Both the position numbers and the translations under genes were made by a program. Positions 34,355 through 43,592 of a stretch of 63,749 nt of DNA are shown piece by piece. The stretch spans positions 1-63,749 of the forward strand of contig JANYGZ010000103.1 in assembly GCA_025362235.1 (NCBI GenBank). Reading direction: 5' to 3'. This DNA is from Ferruginibacter sp. (GTDB taxonomy: Bacteria; Bacteroidota; Bacteroidia; Chitinophagales; Chitinophagaceae). The notes under the pieces are model-generated. The model was not told the origin of the DNA, made no database searches, and saw nothing but the letters and a program-made list of their open reading frames with translations. Numbering within the stretch: the first letter of the stretch is position 1; every line of letters begins with the position of its first letter.

Positions 34355-35515
34355 ATGAAAAAAGTAACTATTAAATTAACTGCCTTAGTTTTATTACTGG
34401 GATTTGGAATTAGTGTTGTGAAAGCACAATCTCAACCTATAAATATTAATGTTGTAACTACTGCTGTACCTTTTTTAAGAATTTCCCCGGATGTACGTGG
34501 CGCTGGTATGGGGGATCTTGGTGTAGCTACTTCAGCTGATGCCAGTTCAGCTTTTTGGAACGTAGCCAAAATGCCTTTTAATACGAATAAGGGAGGCATC
34601 ACTGCATCTTATACTCCATGGTTACAGGGGCTTGATATACACGATGTTTATTTAGCCTCATTATCGGGATATTATAAATTAGATGATATTCAGGCTATAT
34701 CTGGTTCATTAAGATATTTTAGTTTGGGGAGTGTTCAGTTTACAGATAATAATGGTTCCGACTTAGGGCAATACCGGCCAAGGGAATATGCTATTGATGC
34801 GGGGTACTCGAGAAAATTAAACGAAAAATTAGGCCTCGGTCTAATGATACGCTACATTAATTCAAGTTTGGCAAGTGGTAATTTTAGCGGAACTGTTTAC
34901 CAACCGGGTACTTCTGTTGCTGCTGATTTAAGTATGTTTTATAATGGTGTTAAAGAAAATGGAGAGGGTTTAAATTATGGGGTTTCTCTTAGCAATCTCG
35001 GTACTAAAATTTCTTATACAAATGATGCTACACAAAAAGATTTTATACCAGCCAACATGGGTTTAGGCGCTACTTATACAAAAGTTTTTAATAGCGATAG
35101 CAAACTAACTTTTGGGCTTGATGTTAATAAACTTATGGTACCTACCCCACCTGCAGTAGTCGATAGCGCAGGTTTGGCTGAATATCGCAGCACAAGTGTT
35201 GTAAGCAGTTGGTTTAAATCATTTGGAGATGCTCCTGGTGGCTTTTCTGAAGAATTGAGTGAATTTACAACTTCATTGGGTGCAGAGTTTTGGTATCAAA
35301 ATCAATTTGCTTTTAGAGCGGGTTGGTTTTACGAAAGCCCTTCTAAAGGAAACAGAACATTCTTTTCTTTGGGCGCAGGGTTAAAATATGAAATGTTTGG
35401 TTTAGACTTTTCTTATTTAATTCCTTCAGGTAGTGGCGTTAATCGTAATCCATTATCAAATACTATTCGTTTTGGAATATCGTTTAACTTTGCAAATAAT
35501 ACTGTAGCTAAGTAA
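34355..35515 (+). CDS. porV: Type IX secretion outer-membrane protein PorV (LptO)
   Basis: Outer-membrane beta-barrel that shuttles type IX cargo from the translocon to the attachment complex. It has a signal peptide (about 1-25) followed by the hallmark ISPDVRGAGMGDLGVATSADASSAFWN (about 47-73), and the rest alternates in short amphipathic strands to a C-terminal FGISFNF strand. The length of 386 aa is typical. It is divergent from gldJ; porU, normally its neighbour, is not in the window. A strong terminator follows. Confidence 0.92.
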   Translation: MKKVTIKLTALVLLLGFGISVVKAQSQPININVVTTAVPFLRISPDVRGAGMGDLGVATSADASSAFWNVAKMPFNTNKGGITASYTPWLQGLDIHDVYLASLSGYYKLDDIQAISGSLRYFSLGSVQFTDNNGSDLGQYRPREYAIDAGYSRKLNEKLGLGLMIRYINSSLASGNFSGTVYQPGTSVAADLSMFYNGVKENGEGLNYGVSLSNLGTKISYTNDATQKDFIPANMGLGATYTKVFNSDSKLTFGLDVNKLMVPTPPAVVDSAGLAEYRSTSVVSSWFKSFGDAPGGFSEELSEFTTSLGAEFWYQNQFAFRAGWFYESPSKGNRTFFSLGAGLKYEMFGLDFSYLIPSGSGVNRNPLSNTIRFGISFNFANNTVAK

Positions 35516-35533
35516 TTAACATACATTTTATTG

Positions 35534-35568
35534 AAGAGCGTTCCGTCGTATGGCAGAACGCTCTTTTG
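35534..35568 (+). terminator. Intrinsic terminator after porV
   Basis: Arms AAGAGCGTTC (35534-35543) and GAACGCTCTT (35556-35565) enclose a 12-nt loop and are followed by T residues. Confidence 0.8.
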
Positions 35569-35582
35569 TTTTGTAACTAATG

Positions 35583-35590
35583 TACATTTG
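35583..35590 (+). promoter_or_regulatory. -7 box TACATTTG upstream of ispF
   Basis: Exact TAnnTTTG match just after the porV terminator and 31 nt before the ispF ATG. Confidence 0.5.
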
Positions 35591-35621
35591 CGCTTATTAA
35601 AATATTGTAAAATTAAATGGT

Positions 35622-36104
35622 ATGAGTTTTAGAATTGGCTTCGGGATAGATTTTCATCAATTGGTTGCTAACAGGGATTTTTGGTTGGGAGGAGTAAAAA
35701 TTGCATATCACAAAGGTGCCCTAGGCCATAGCGATGCCGATGTATTATTACATGCAATATGCGATGCAATGCTTGGCGCTGCCTCTCTTGGCGATATTGG
35801 TATTCATTTTCCTGATACCGATATTTCTTTAAAAAATATTGATAGTAAAATATTGTTGCAAAAAAGTTTTGGATTAATTAAAAACGAAGGCTATACAATT
35901 GTAAATATCGATTGCAGTCTTTGCCTCCAAGCCCCCAAAATAAAAGATTACATACCACAAATGCAACAGGTAATAGCGGGCATACTTTCGTTACAAATAA
36001 ATGATATTTCAATAAAAGCTACTACAACAGAAAAAATGGGGTTTGTAGGAAGGGAAGAAGGATTAGTGGCATACGCAACTATTTTATTGCAAAAAATGAA
36101 ATAA
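35622..36104 (+). CDS. ispF: 2-C-methyl-D-erythritol 2,4-cyclodiphosphate synthase
   Basis: Fifth enzyme of the MEP isoprenoid pathway; it forms the cyclodiphosphate with release of CMP. Metal ligands Asp10 and His12 (GIDFHQL) and His44 ([12 protein letters not shown]) are present, as are the FPDTD loop and the C-terminal [17 protein letters not shown]. The length of 160 aa is standard. No other MEP gene lies beside it; dut follows 62 nt later with its own promoter box. Confidence 0.95.
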   Translation: MSFRIGFGIDFHQLVANRDFWLGGVKIAYHKGALGHSDADVLLHAICDAMLGAASLGDIGIHFPDTDISLKNIDSKILLQKSFGLIKNEGYTIVNIDCSLCLQAPKIKDYIPQMQQVIAGILSLQINDISIKATTTEKMGFVGREEGLVAYATILLQKMK

Positions 36105-36153
36105 TAGTTTTCCATAAAATTTATCTTACTGTAGTAAATCATATACACATCAT

Positions 36154-36161
36154 TACCTTTG
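36154..36161 (+). promoter_or_regulatory. -7 box TACCTTTG of dut, leaderless type
   Basis: Exact TAnnTTTG match, then CGCTT and the dut ATG at 36167. Confidence 0.6.
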
Positions 36162-36166
36162 CGCTT

Positions 36167-36610
36167 ATGCAAAATATAGCTATCAATATTATAAATCAAT
36201 CTTCAAACCAATTACCTGATTATGCTACAACAGGTTCAGCCGGTATGGATATAAGGGCTAATCTTACAGAACCTGTAGTGTTGCAAAGTTTAGAAAGGGC
36301 TTTAATACCTACTGGTTTATTTATGGAACTGCCAGAAGGGTACGAAGCTCAAATACGGCCAAGAAGCGGACTTGCCATAAAATTTGGTTTAACGTGTTTA
36401 AATTCGCCAGGTACGATTGACAGCGATTACAGGGGAGAAATAAAAGTAATTGTCGTTAACCTGAGCAAGGAGCCACAAACAATTAATCATGGCGAGCGTA
36501 TTGCTCAAATGATTATTGCACCTATTACAAAGGCAAAATGGAATTTAGTTCAGCAAATAAATTCAACAATTAGGGACCAGGGAGGATTTGGTCATACAGG
36601 AAAACAATAA
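36167..36610 (+). CDS. dut: dUTP diphosphatase
   Basis: Hydrolyses dUTP to dUMP and pyrophosphate, preventing uracil entry into DNA and feeding dTMP synthesis. All five trimeric dUTPase motifs are visible: [41 protein letters not shown], and the C-terminal arm [11 protein letters not shown]. The length of 147 aa is typical. The start follows a leaderless-type promoter. The DUF4292 gene begins 23 nt downstream. Confidence 0.95.
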   Translation: MQNIAINIINQSSNQLPDYATTGSAGMDIRANLTEPVVLQSLERALIPTGLFMELPEGYEAQIRPRSGLAIKFGLTCLNSPGTIDSDYRGEIKVIVVNLSKEPQTINHGERIAQMIIAPITKAKWNLVQQINSTIRDQGGFGHTGKQ

Positions 36611-36633
36611 AAACAATAGAATACAATATTTTC

Positions 36634-37467
36634 ATGAATAACAAAAACCTACCATTGCGCCTTGTTGTTTTTTTATTGTTGGCAGTTTTATCAATCAGCA
36701 GCTGCAAAACTGCAAAAAAAATACAGACAGATGTTGCTAAAAAGGATACCGTTACTGTCAATATTTCTAACCCATCTGCAGAAGATTCTATTTTAGTAAT
36801 TAAAAAAGCTTTGGCAGATGTGCATAAAAAAGAAAATGATTTTAAAACATTCTCTGCAAAAGTGAAAGTAGATTATCAAAGCACCAAAGGCGACCAGCCC
36901 AATATTACTGCTTATATAAGAATCATAAAAGATAGCCTTATCTGGGTATCTGGGTATGCTACTGTATTTAATATCGAAGTATTTAGAGTACTGATAAATA
37001 AAGACAGTGTTTTTATATTGGATAAAATTAATAAGCAGGTATTATACAGATCAATTGATTATTTGCAGGAAATTACAGAGATACCTTTTGAATTCAAAAC
37101 CTTGCAAGACCTGCTAATTGGAAACCTTGTTTTTTTTGAAGATAGTGTGGTGAGTTATAAAGAAACAGATACAAAAATATTATTGGCCACTATTGGAAAG
37201 CATTTCAAAAATTTATTGACCATTAATAAAAATAACCATTTTGTAGTACACAGTAAATTAGATGATGTAAATATCAACCGCAACAGAACTGCAGATATTA
37301 CATATGATAATTTTGAAAATAATGGCGGTATCAATTTTTCTACATACCGCTCAATAACTGTTTCAGAAAAAAATAAACTAGACATTCAATTGGATTTTAA
37401 ACAATGGGAGTTTAACAAAAATTTGTCTATAATTTTTTCGATTCCAAAAAATTATAAACACAAGTAG
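36634..37467 (+). CDS. DUF4292 lipoprotein (LolA/LppM-like fold)
   Basis: 277-residue lipoprotein with signal ending SISSC (Cys24). The mature domain, from about residue 60, carries the DUF4292 pattern FKTFSAKVKVDYQ, SLIWVSGYATVFNIEVFRVLINKDSVFILDKINKQVLYRSIDYLQ, and is predicted to form an open beta-sheet related to lipoprotein carriers. Seen widely in Bacteroidota next to envelope genes; exact role unknown. Here it precedes a peptidoglycan-hydrolase-regulator-like gene, with a 7-bp-arm palindrome (TTTGCAT-TT-ATGCAAA, 37474-37489) between them. Confidence 0.83.
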   Translation: MNNKNLPLRLVVFLLLAVLSISSCKTAKKIQTDVAKKDTVTVNISNPSAEDSILVIKKALADVHKKENDFKTFSAKVKVDYQSTKGDQPNITAYIRIIKDSLIWVSGYATVFNIEVFRVLINKDSVFILDKINKQVLYRSIDYLQEITEIPFEFKTLQDLLIGNLVFFEDSVVSYKETDTKILLATIGKHFKNLLTINKNNHFVVHSKLDDVNINRNRTADITYDNFENNGGINFSTYRSITVSEKNKLDIQLDFKQWEFNKNLSIIFSIPKNYKHK

Positions 37468-37530
37468 GCGTTATTTGCATTTATGCAAAGCTGTTAGTTT
37501 CTACCAGCTGCTTGTTATGCTTACTGAATG

Positions 37531-37538
37531 TATTTTTG
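37531..37538 (+). promoter_or_regulatory. -7 box TATTTTTG upstream of the envC-like gene
   Basis: Exact TAnnTTTG match 21 nt before the ATG at 37560. Confidence 0.45.
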
Positions 37539-37559
37539 TTTATCCAGTAAATTCAGCAC

Positions 37560-38906
37560 ATGATTAAAATTGTTGTAACCTTTCTTTCTATTTTCATTTT
37601 CAGTTTAAATAGTTTTGCCCAAGCACCCGCTGCCAATGAACAGCAGGAGCTGGAAAAACAGCGCCAGAAACTAAAAAGAGAGATAGAGGAAACACAGGCC
37701 TTGCTTAATAAAAATAAAAAAACTACAAAAGAAAATATAAGTTCGCTTGCACTAGTCAACAAAAAATTAAGCTTACAGGAAAACATAATAGATAATATTA
37801 ACAGGGATATTAATTTACTGAATAACACTATTTATAAATCTCAGCGGGATATTAATAAAATGCAGTTACTGCTTGATACACTCAAGCAGGAATATGCCAA
37901 AAGCATGATTTATTCTTACAGAAACAGGAGCAATTCAGATTTCTTAAATTTTATATTTTCGGCCTCAAGTTTTAATGATGCCATTAAAAGAATTACTTAT
38001 TTAAAAAGTTATAGAAATTACAGGGAGATGCAGGGTGAAAATATTTTACGTACACAAGAGTTATTAAGAAACCGTATTGATGAATTAAGCGGTAATAAGC
38101 AAAAGAAAAATGCCGTACTGCAAATACAGGGCAAAGAAGCTGGTATATTACAAAACCAGCAGGAAGAGAAGAACGAGGTAGTTAAACAGTTAAAAGCACA
38201 AGGCAAAGAATTAAATAACCAGGTGGCTGCCAAGAAAAAGCAAATGCAAAAAGTAAGCAATGCTATTACAGCAGCTATTAGAAGAGCAGTTGAAGAAGCT
38301 AAAAGAGAAACAGCAGCCAAATTAGCTGCAGATAAAAAAATAAAGGAAGCCGAATTAAAAGCATCAAAAAATACAACGGCTACGGAAAAAGCTCCAGATA
38401 TAGCCGCTACCAAAACGATAATAAAAACTCCTAAAAAAGAAGCTACAGCGCCAGTTACCCACGGGAGTGTATTGCTGAATTCAAATGCGGATATAGCGTT
38501 AAACGAAAATTTTATAAAAAACAAAGGCATCCTTCCATGGCCGGTTGATAAAGGATACCCTTTATTACATTATGGTTCTAATAAAGTAGGTGATATTGTA
38601 ATTGTAAGCGAAGGGATTTCTATTGGGTGTGAAATAGGCACCCCTGTAAAAGTAATATTTGGGGGTGAAGTTACATTGGTAAATAATATGGACGACGTAC
38701 AATTGGTAGTGGTAAAACACGGCAGTTATTTTACCGCGTATAGTAATTTAACAGGTGTAAATTTAAAATTTGGACAAAAGGTGCAGACAGGCCAGGTAAT
38801 AGGAAAAGTTGCAGCTAATTTAGATGGTATTGGTGCCATGGATTTGATGATAACCAATGAAAAAAGTGATGGCCTTAATCCTGAGCAATGGTTACGCCGC
38901 CGTTAA
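37560..38906 (+). CDS. EnvC-like murein hydrolase activator with degenerate LytM domain
   Basis: 448 residues: signal peptide (about 1-20), long coiled coil (about 25-110 and 165-250, rich in Lys, Glu and Gln), linker, then a LytM/M23 domain (about 330-448). The fold landmarks are there (GTPVKVIFGGEVTLV, VVVKHGSYFTAYSNLTGVNLKFGQKVQTGQVIGKV), but the zinc ligands are not: the first His/Asp pair is missing and the HxH position reads AMDLMI. This is the layout of EnvC, which activates amidases at the septum rather than cutting peptidoglycan itself. The amidase partner is not in the window. Confidence 0.87.
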   Translation: MIKIVVTFLSIFIFSLNSFAQAPAANEQQELEKQRQKLKREIEETQALLNKNKKTTKENISSLALVNKKLSLQENIIDNINRDINLLNNTIYKSQRDINKMQLLLDTLKQEYAKSMIYSYRNRSNSDFLNFIFSASSFNDAIKRITYLKSYRNYREMQGENILRTQELLRNRIDELSGNKQKKNAVLQIQGKEAGILQNQQEEKNEVVKQLKAQGKELNNQVAAKKKQMQKVSNAITAAIRRAVEEAKRETAAKLAADKKIKEAELKASKNTTATEKAPDIAATKTIIKTPKKEATAPVTHGSVLLNSNADIALNENFIKNKGILPWPVDKGYPLLHYGSNKVGDIVIVSEGISIGCEIGTPVKVIFGGEVTLVNNMDDVQLVVVKHGSYFTAYSNLTGVNLKFGQKVQTGQVIGKVAANLDGIGAMDLMITNEKSDGLNPEQWLRRR

Positions 38907-38923
38907 TGATTAACTATTACAGA

Positions 38924-40042
38924 TTAAATTAACCCCTGGTATAGTTTTTCATACTGAGGTACTATATTTTCTATATCAAATTTTTTAGCCTGTTCCAGTG
39001 CATTTAATTTAAAGCGTTTATGAGTTTCTTTATCTTGTAAAATAAGTATGGCATTATTGCTCATACTATGCACATCGCCCACGTCACTCATATAACCACA
39101 ATCCCCATTAATTATTATTTCGGGTAACCCCCCGGCGTTGGTCGCTATTACAGGTACTTCAGCAGCCATTGCTTCCAATGCAGCAAGCCCGAAGCTTTCA
39201 TATTCGCTGGTTAATAAAAATAAATCCGCAATAGGTAATATATCTTCCATTTGCTCCTGCTTGCCTAAAAATTTAATAGCATCACTTGCATTGCTATCTC
39301 TTGCTAAACCTTCCATTGAACTACGTTCTGGCCCATCACCCAATAATAACAGTTTGGAAGGTATTTTTTCATTTATCAGTAAAAAAGTGTTTATTACATC
39401 TTCTACCCTTTTAACTTTTCTGAAATTACTTGCATGAACAATTATTTTTTCATCATTAGGTGCAATCAGTTTTTTAAAAGCATCAACGGGTTTTCTGTTA
39501 AACCGCTTTACATCTACAAAGTTGTGAATAACCTCAATGTTTTTTCTGATGTCAAAATTTCTATACGTCTCTTCCTTAAGATTATTTGAAACAGCTGTAA
39601 GGATATCACTTTCATTCATTGAAAAAGTTACAACTGGGCGATAGGTTTTATCCCTACCTACGAGAGTAATGTCTGTACCGTGTAAGGTAGTAATTACTGG
39701 AATGTGTTTGCCTTCTTTAGCCAGTATTTGTTTTGCCATATAAGCTGCAGAAGCATGTGGTATAGCATAATGTACATGCAGCAGCTGTATGTTATTATTG
39801 GTAATAACATCTACCATGGTACTGGCAAGGGCAGTTTCATAAGGGGGGTAATCAAATAAAGGATAAGTAGGTACCCTAACTTCGTGATAAAAAATATTTG
39901 TATGAAAATGACTTAACCTTACCGGTTGCTGATAAGTAATAAAGTGGATATGATGCCCCTTGTCTGCCAACGCTTTTCCCAACTCTGTTGCCAAAACTCC
40001 ACTACCTCCAAAAGTAGGGTAACAAACAATCGCAATGTTCAT
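38924..40042 (-). CDS. bshA: N-acetyl-alpha-D-glucosaminyl L-malate synthase (bacillithiol synthesis)
   Basis: GT4 glycosyltransferase joining GlcNAc to L-malate, the first step of bacillithiol synthesis. The N-terminal CYPTFGGSGVLATELGKALA, HVHYAIPHASAAYMAK and TTLHGTDITLVG are BshA signatures, and the nucleotide-sugar site follows as SEYESFGLAALEAMAAEVPVIATNAGGLPE. An upstream in-frame ATG at 40096 would add 18 residues; homologues begin MNIAIVCYPTFGGSG, so the ATG at 40042 is preferred (372 aa). bshB and bshC are not nearby. Confidence 0.93.
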   Translation of the reverse strand: MNIAIVCYPTFGGSGVLATELGKALADKGHHIHFITYQQPVRLSHFHTNIFYHEVRVPTYPLFDYPPYETALASTMVDVITNNNIQLLHVHYAIPHASAAYMAKQILAKEGKHIPVITTLHGTDITLVGRDKTYRPVVTFSMNESDILTAVSNNLKEETYRNFDIRKNIEVIHNFVDVKRFNRKPVDAFKKLIAPNDEKIIVHASNFRKVKRVEDVINTFLLINEKIPSKLLLLGDGPERSSMEGLARDSNASDAIKFLGKQEQMEDILPIADLFLLTSEYESFGLAALEAMAAEVPVIATNAGGLPEIIINGDCGYMSDVGDVHSMSNNAILILQDKETHKRFKLNALEQAKKFDIENIVPQYEKLYQGLI

Positions 40043-40143
40043 GATCTGTATTTTTAAGAAGAAAGTATTATCCCAATAACGGGTGCAATTTAGCAATTAA
40101 TTATTCATAGCATCTTTACATTTAGATTTTACATTTAAATTGG

Positions 40144-40151
40144 TAAGTTTG
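40144..40151 (+). promoter_or_regulatory. -7 box TAAGTTTG of the M28 peptidase gene
   Basis: Exact TAnnTTTG match 17 nt before the ATG at 40169, in the region divergent from bshA. Confidence 0.45.
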
Positions 40152-40168
40152 TTTACTTAAATATAATT

Positions 40169-41545
40169 ATGATACAAAAAAGTGTACTTATTGTTTTTGT
40201 TTGCCTATTTTCTTTGGGAATTAAAGCCCAAAATGGCGACTCCATAATCATTAAAAAAATAGCCGATGATGTTTTAATAAATGGAACAGCCTATGAAAAC
40301 CTGCACTACCTCTGTAAAAAAATAGGCCCAAGGTTAAGTGGTTCGCTGCAGGCGCAAAAAGCGGTAGAGGCAACGGCTAAAATGTTAAAGGAAGCCGGTT
40401 TAGATACTGTTTACCTGCAGGCATGTATGGTACCGCATTGGGTACGGGGCGAAAAAGAGAAAGGGTACGTACAGGTTGGCAATATGCCTAAATATGATCT
40501 GCACTTATGTGCTTTGGGTAATTCAGAAGGAACTGGAAAAAAAGGTATTACTGCAGGTGTAGTTGAAGTAAAAAGTATTAAAGAACTGGATGAGTTAGGG
40601 GATGCCGTTATTAAAGGAAAAATTGTGTTTTTTAATTTTGCTATGAACCCTGCTTTTATACAAACATTTAAAGCATATAGCACAAGCGGTGTTGCCCGAA
40701 GGGTAGGTCCATCAAAAGCTGCAGCCTATGGTGCGGTTGGTGTAATGGTTCGTTCACTGGCAAGTAATTTTGATGACTATCCTCATACAGGGGCAACACA
40801 ATATAACGATTCGTTTCCCAAAATTCCGGCAGTAGCAATTAGTACCAATGATGCAGAATGGCTGAGCAAACAATTAAAGCTAAAAATGCCTTTGACTGCT
40901 TCTTTCACCAACACCAGCACTATGCTTGCAGATGTTATTTCTTATAACGTAGTGGGCGAAATTACGGGCAGCGAATTCCCCAGGGAAATAATAACAGTTG
41001 GCGGGCATTTAGATAGCTGGGATCTTGCAGAAGGTGCGCAGGATGACGGCGCAGGTGTAACACAAAGCATTGAAGTGTTAAGAGTATTGAAGGCAACAGG
41101 GACAGGCCCTAAAAGAACCATTCGAGCGGTTATGTTTATGAATGAAGAAAACGGTGGCAGGGGCGGAGAAAAATACCTTGAGCTTGCCGAGAAAAATAAG
41201 GAAAAACATTTATTTGCTTTAGAAAGTGATGCAGGCGGATTTACGCCACGTGGATTCAGTCTTGAAATGAATGGGGTAAAGGTTATTAAAATACAGCAAT
41301 GGAAAAATTTATTTTATCCTTATGGTGTATATGATTTTTCTGTTGGTTATAGTGGTGCTGATGTAGGCCCATTAAAAAAAGTTGGAGCTGCCCTTGCCGG
41401 ATTGGTACCGGATGGTCAGCGATATTTTGATATACACCATGCAGCCACGGATGTATTCGAAAATGTAAGTAAAAGAGAATTGAACCTTGGAGCTATTAAT
41501 ATGGCCGCATTAATTTATTTGGTAGATAATTACGGATTAAATTAA
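40169..41545 (+). CDS. Secreted M28-family zinc aminopeptidase
   Basis: 458 residues with a signal peptide (about 1-20). A PA-like insert (about 120-250) precedes the catalytic domain, where GGHLDSWDLAEGAQDDGAG gives the first His and bridging Asp, MNEENGGRGG the catalytic Glu pair, ESDAGG the next Asp and HHAATDVFENV the final His. Likely trims peptides in the periplasm or outside the cell. Resembles plasma glutamate carboxypeptidase-type members. A small membrane protein gene follows after 18 nt. Confidence 0.92.
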   Translation: MIQKSVLIVFVCLFSLGIKAQNGDSIIIKKIADDVLINGTAYENLHYLCKKIGPRLSGSLQAQKAVEATAKMLKEAGLDTVYLQACMVPHWVRGEKEKGYVQVGNMPKYDLHLCALGNSEGTGKKGITAGVVEVKSIKELDELGDAVIKGKIVFFNFAMNPAFIQTFKAYSTSGVARRVGPSKAAAYGAVGVMVRSLASNFDDYPHTGATQYNDSFPKIPAVAISTNDAEWLSKQLKLKMPLTASFTNTSTMLADVISYNVVGEITGSEFPREIITVGGHLDSWDLAEGAQDDGAGVTQSIEVLRVLKATGTGPKRTIRAVMFMNEENGGRGGEKYLELAEKNKEKHLFALESDAGGFTPRGFSLEMNGVKVIKIQQWKNLFYPYGVYDFSVGYSGADVGPLKKVGAALAGLVPDGQRYFDIHHAATDVFENVSKRELNLGAINMAALIYLVDNYGLN

Positions 41546-41563
41546 CTTGTAAATAAAACAACA

Positions 41564-41977
41564 ATGGAAAATGGTAAACCAGTCGCATTACAGCCAAAAA
41601 AAGCCAGTGGCTTTATTAAATTTATCAGGTGGCTAACCTTAATAGCCATTGTGGTATTGGCATTTATTTTTTGGTGGAAATATTATTATACATATAGCAA
41701 TGGCGTTCAGGGTGGAAAAATGCAAAAAATATCTTACAAAGGAAATGTTTTTAAAACGTGGGAAGGATACCTGCTTATAAGCCTGTCAACAACCGACAAT
41801 AATATTACATTAACTTCAAAAGAATTCCCTTTTTCTGTTGCAAGTGACAGCATTGCTCATGTACTTGAGAATTGTGAAGGTAAAAGGGTAAAAGTGAGGT
41901 ACAATCAAAAAAATGGCACATTACCCTGGCGAGGAGATACTCAATACATTGTTTACGAAGTTACAGTAGACCAATAA
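41564..41977 (+). CDS. Single-pass membrane protein of unknown function
   Basis: 137 residues: a short cytosolic N-terminus, one membrane helix (about 22-42, IRWLTLIAIVVLAFIFWWKYYYTY) and a soluble domain of about 90 residues rich in beta-strands (GNVFKTWEGYLLISL, EGKRVKVRYNQKNGTLPWRGDTQYIVYEV). Proteins of this kind in Bacteroidota are sometimes mislabelled 6-phosphogluconate dehydrogenase; nothing in the sequence supports that. Likely co-transcribed with the M28 peptidase, 18 nt upstream. Confidence 0.78.
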   Translation: MENGKPVALQPKKASGFIKFIRWLTLIAIVVLAFIFWWKYYYTYSNGVQGGKMQKISYKGNVFKTWEGYLLISLSTTDNNITLTSKEFPFSVASDSIAHVLENCEGKRVKVRYNQKNGTLPWRGDTQYIVYEVTVDQ

Positions 41978-41980
41978 TTG

Positions 41981-42682
41981 TTAAAAAGAACTCAATAAAA
42001 ATATAACCGGCTTTTTATGAAAGTCGGTTATATCATTTTTCCAATCGGCTACTGTTTTGGTTTTTACGTATTCGTTTGGCCCGGTTAGTTCCGCTGCTAT
42101 ACAAATTTTAGTGGTTGGCCTGCAGGTTTTTAAAAGCGTTTCAATTAGCTGATTATTACGATAAGGTGTTTCAATAAAAATAATAGTACTGTTTTTTTTG
42201 TGTGATGAGTTCTCCAGTTCTTTTATGCTTTTTATTCTTTCACCATTATCAATAGGCAGGTAGCCAACAAATTCAAAGTGCTGCCCGTTCATACCACTGG
42301 CCATTAATGCCAGCAATATAGAACTTGGTCCCACCAAAGGCTTTACGGTAATATTCATTTGTTGGGCAATGTCAATTAATATTTGCCCGGGGTCTGCAAT
42401 ACCAGGGCAGCCTGCTTCACTAATAATGGCAATATTTTTTTTATCCTTTATCTTCTGCCTGAAAGTATTTCTTTGCTCTTCTTCTGCCTTGTGTATAGTG
42501 AACCATTCATAATCATCAATGATAATTTCTTTACAAATACTTTTTAAAAACCGCCTTGCTGTGCGTTCGTTTTCTGCAAAAATTACCTGGCAATCTTTAA
42601 CAGTATCTATAATATAAAGTGGTATTGTATTAATAGCTAATTCATCCAGTACAGAAGGAATTAAATAAACAACAGAACTCAT
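41981..42682 (-). CDS. RsmI-family tetrapyrrole-methylase-fold SAM methyltransferase
   Basis: Related to RsmI, which 2'-O-methylates C1402 of 16S rRNA. The fold landmarks are AIISEAGCPGIADPG (SAM binding), LVGPSSILLALMASGMNGQHFEFVGYLP and FIETPYRN. At 233 aa it is shorter than E. coli RsmI (about 286) and lacks the C-terminal extension; many Bacteroidota have both a long and a short paralogue, so the exact rRNA target is uncertain. Its ATG overlaps the stop of the EI24-like gene by 4 nt (ATGA), so translation is coupled. Confidence 0.87.
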   Translation of the reverse strand: MSSVVYLIPSVLDELAINTIPLYIIDTVKDCQVIFAENERTARRFLKSICKEIIIDDYEWFTIHKAEEEQRNTFRQKIKDKKNIAIISEAGCPGIADPGQILIDIAQQMNITVKPLVGPSSILLALMASGMNGQHFEFVGYLPIDNGERIKSIKELENSSHKKNSTIIFIETPYRNNQLIETLLKTCRPTTKICIAAELTGPNEYVKTKTVADWKNDITDFHKKPVIFLLSSF

Positions 42683-43443
42683 AATTTAGCAGGCTTTGTT
42701 TTATAAAAACTTATGGTAGCAGCAATAACAGCATAACTGGGTGCAAGTACCCAACCAACAAATATAACCATATGCATCAGGTAAAAAACTATTCCATTGC
42801 CAACGGCAAGGCCTTTATGCTTGCCGATAAATTCAATACTTTGTGCGGGGGATAATTTATTTCTTTCGCAACTGTAATCCAGCATTGCAAAACCCAGGAA
42901 ATAACATTCTATTATCAATGCTATCAATGGCGTAAACCATCCTGCAAAAGGAATAAAGGATAATATTAAAATAGATAAAGTATATATTATTTGCCACAAA
43001 GTATTTCGCAAAGCTAATTTTATACCACGTACAATATCTTTTAATAATTGTACAAAGCTTACCGGAAAATCCCTGCCTTCCATAATAGCTTCTGTTTTTT
43101 CACTTAAATAAGCAAATAGGGGAGAGCCGATAATTAAAAAAAGATATTTAAATAAAGAAAAATAAAAAAGCAGCAATACCAGCTGTAAAATTACCTGGCC
43201 AAAAATAAAAAGAAATTTAAGCCAGCTTCCTTCAAGTGTATACATCCAGTTTTTTACTCCGGTAACAGATAAAAAATAATCAATCGCCTGGCCGCTGCTG
43301 ATCCAAAAAAAATAAATGCCTACACCAAATAGAATGGCATATAATATACCTGGTATAAAAATCCATTTCCATAAACGGTGCTTTACAATAAAGCGGTGAG
43401 CTTCCAGGTAGGATTGTATAGCTATAATGATATCTTTAAACAT
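42679..43443 (-). CDS. EI24/CysZ-family membrane protein
   Basis: 254-residue integral membrane protein with about five hydrophobic segments (near 27-48, 75-100, 145-170, 170-190 and 215-235). The pattern GSPLFAYLSEKTEAIMEGRDFP and FIPFAGWFTPLIALIIECYFLGFAMLDYSCER marks the EI24 domain, which includes the sulfate transporter CysZ. Sulfate transport is a possibility, but no cys gene is adjacent and the domain is broad. First gene of a two-gene unit with the RsmI-like methyltransferase. Confidence 0.83.
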   Translation of the reverse strand: MFKDIIIAIQSYLEAHRFIVKHRLWKWIFIPGILYAILFGVGIYFFWISSGQAIDYFLSVTGVKNWMYTLEGSWLKFLFIFGQVILQLVLLLFYFSLFKYLFLIIGSPLFAYLSEKTEAIMEGRDFPVSFVQLLKDIVRGIKLALRNTLWQIIYTLSILILSFIPFAGWFTPLIALIIECYFLGFAMLDYSCERNKLSPAQSIEFIGKHKGLAVGNGIVFYLMHMVIFVGWVLAPSYAVIAATISFYKTKPAKL

Positions 43444-43564
43444 AATTAATTATTCATAGTTATTGATTATACCAACTGTTGTATTGGATGTTCAGCCTTA
43501 TCTCTTTACAGCTATTGCATCGCAAAAAACCATGTACTGCAAAAATTCACCTTATGAGATTGAC

Positions 43565-43572
43565 TAAATTTG
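43565..43572 (+). promoter_or_regulatory. -7 box TAAATTTG of mpg
   Basis: Exact TAnnTTTG match 20 nt before the TTG start at 43593. It lies inside the open frame that extends upstream, which argues against the earlier ATG codons. Confidence 0.5.
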
Positions 43573-43592
43573 TATTTAAAAGTACAGATAAG

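Noticed and set aside
37474..37489. Palindrome TTTGCAT-TT-ATGCAAA as a specific operator
   Set aside because: Only 7-bp arms in A+T-rich DNA, no second site and no clear position relative to a promoter; too weak to call.
41564..41977. 6-phosphogluconate dehydrogenase, a label sometimes given to such proteins
   Set aside because: The protein is 137 residues with one membrane helix and no Rossmann motif.
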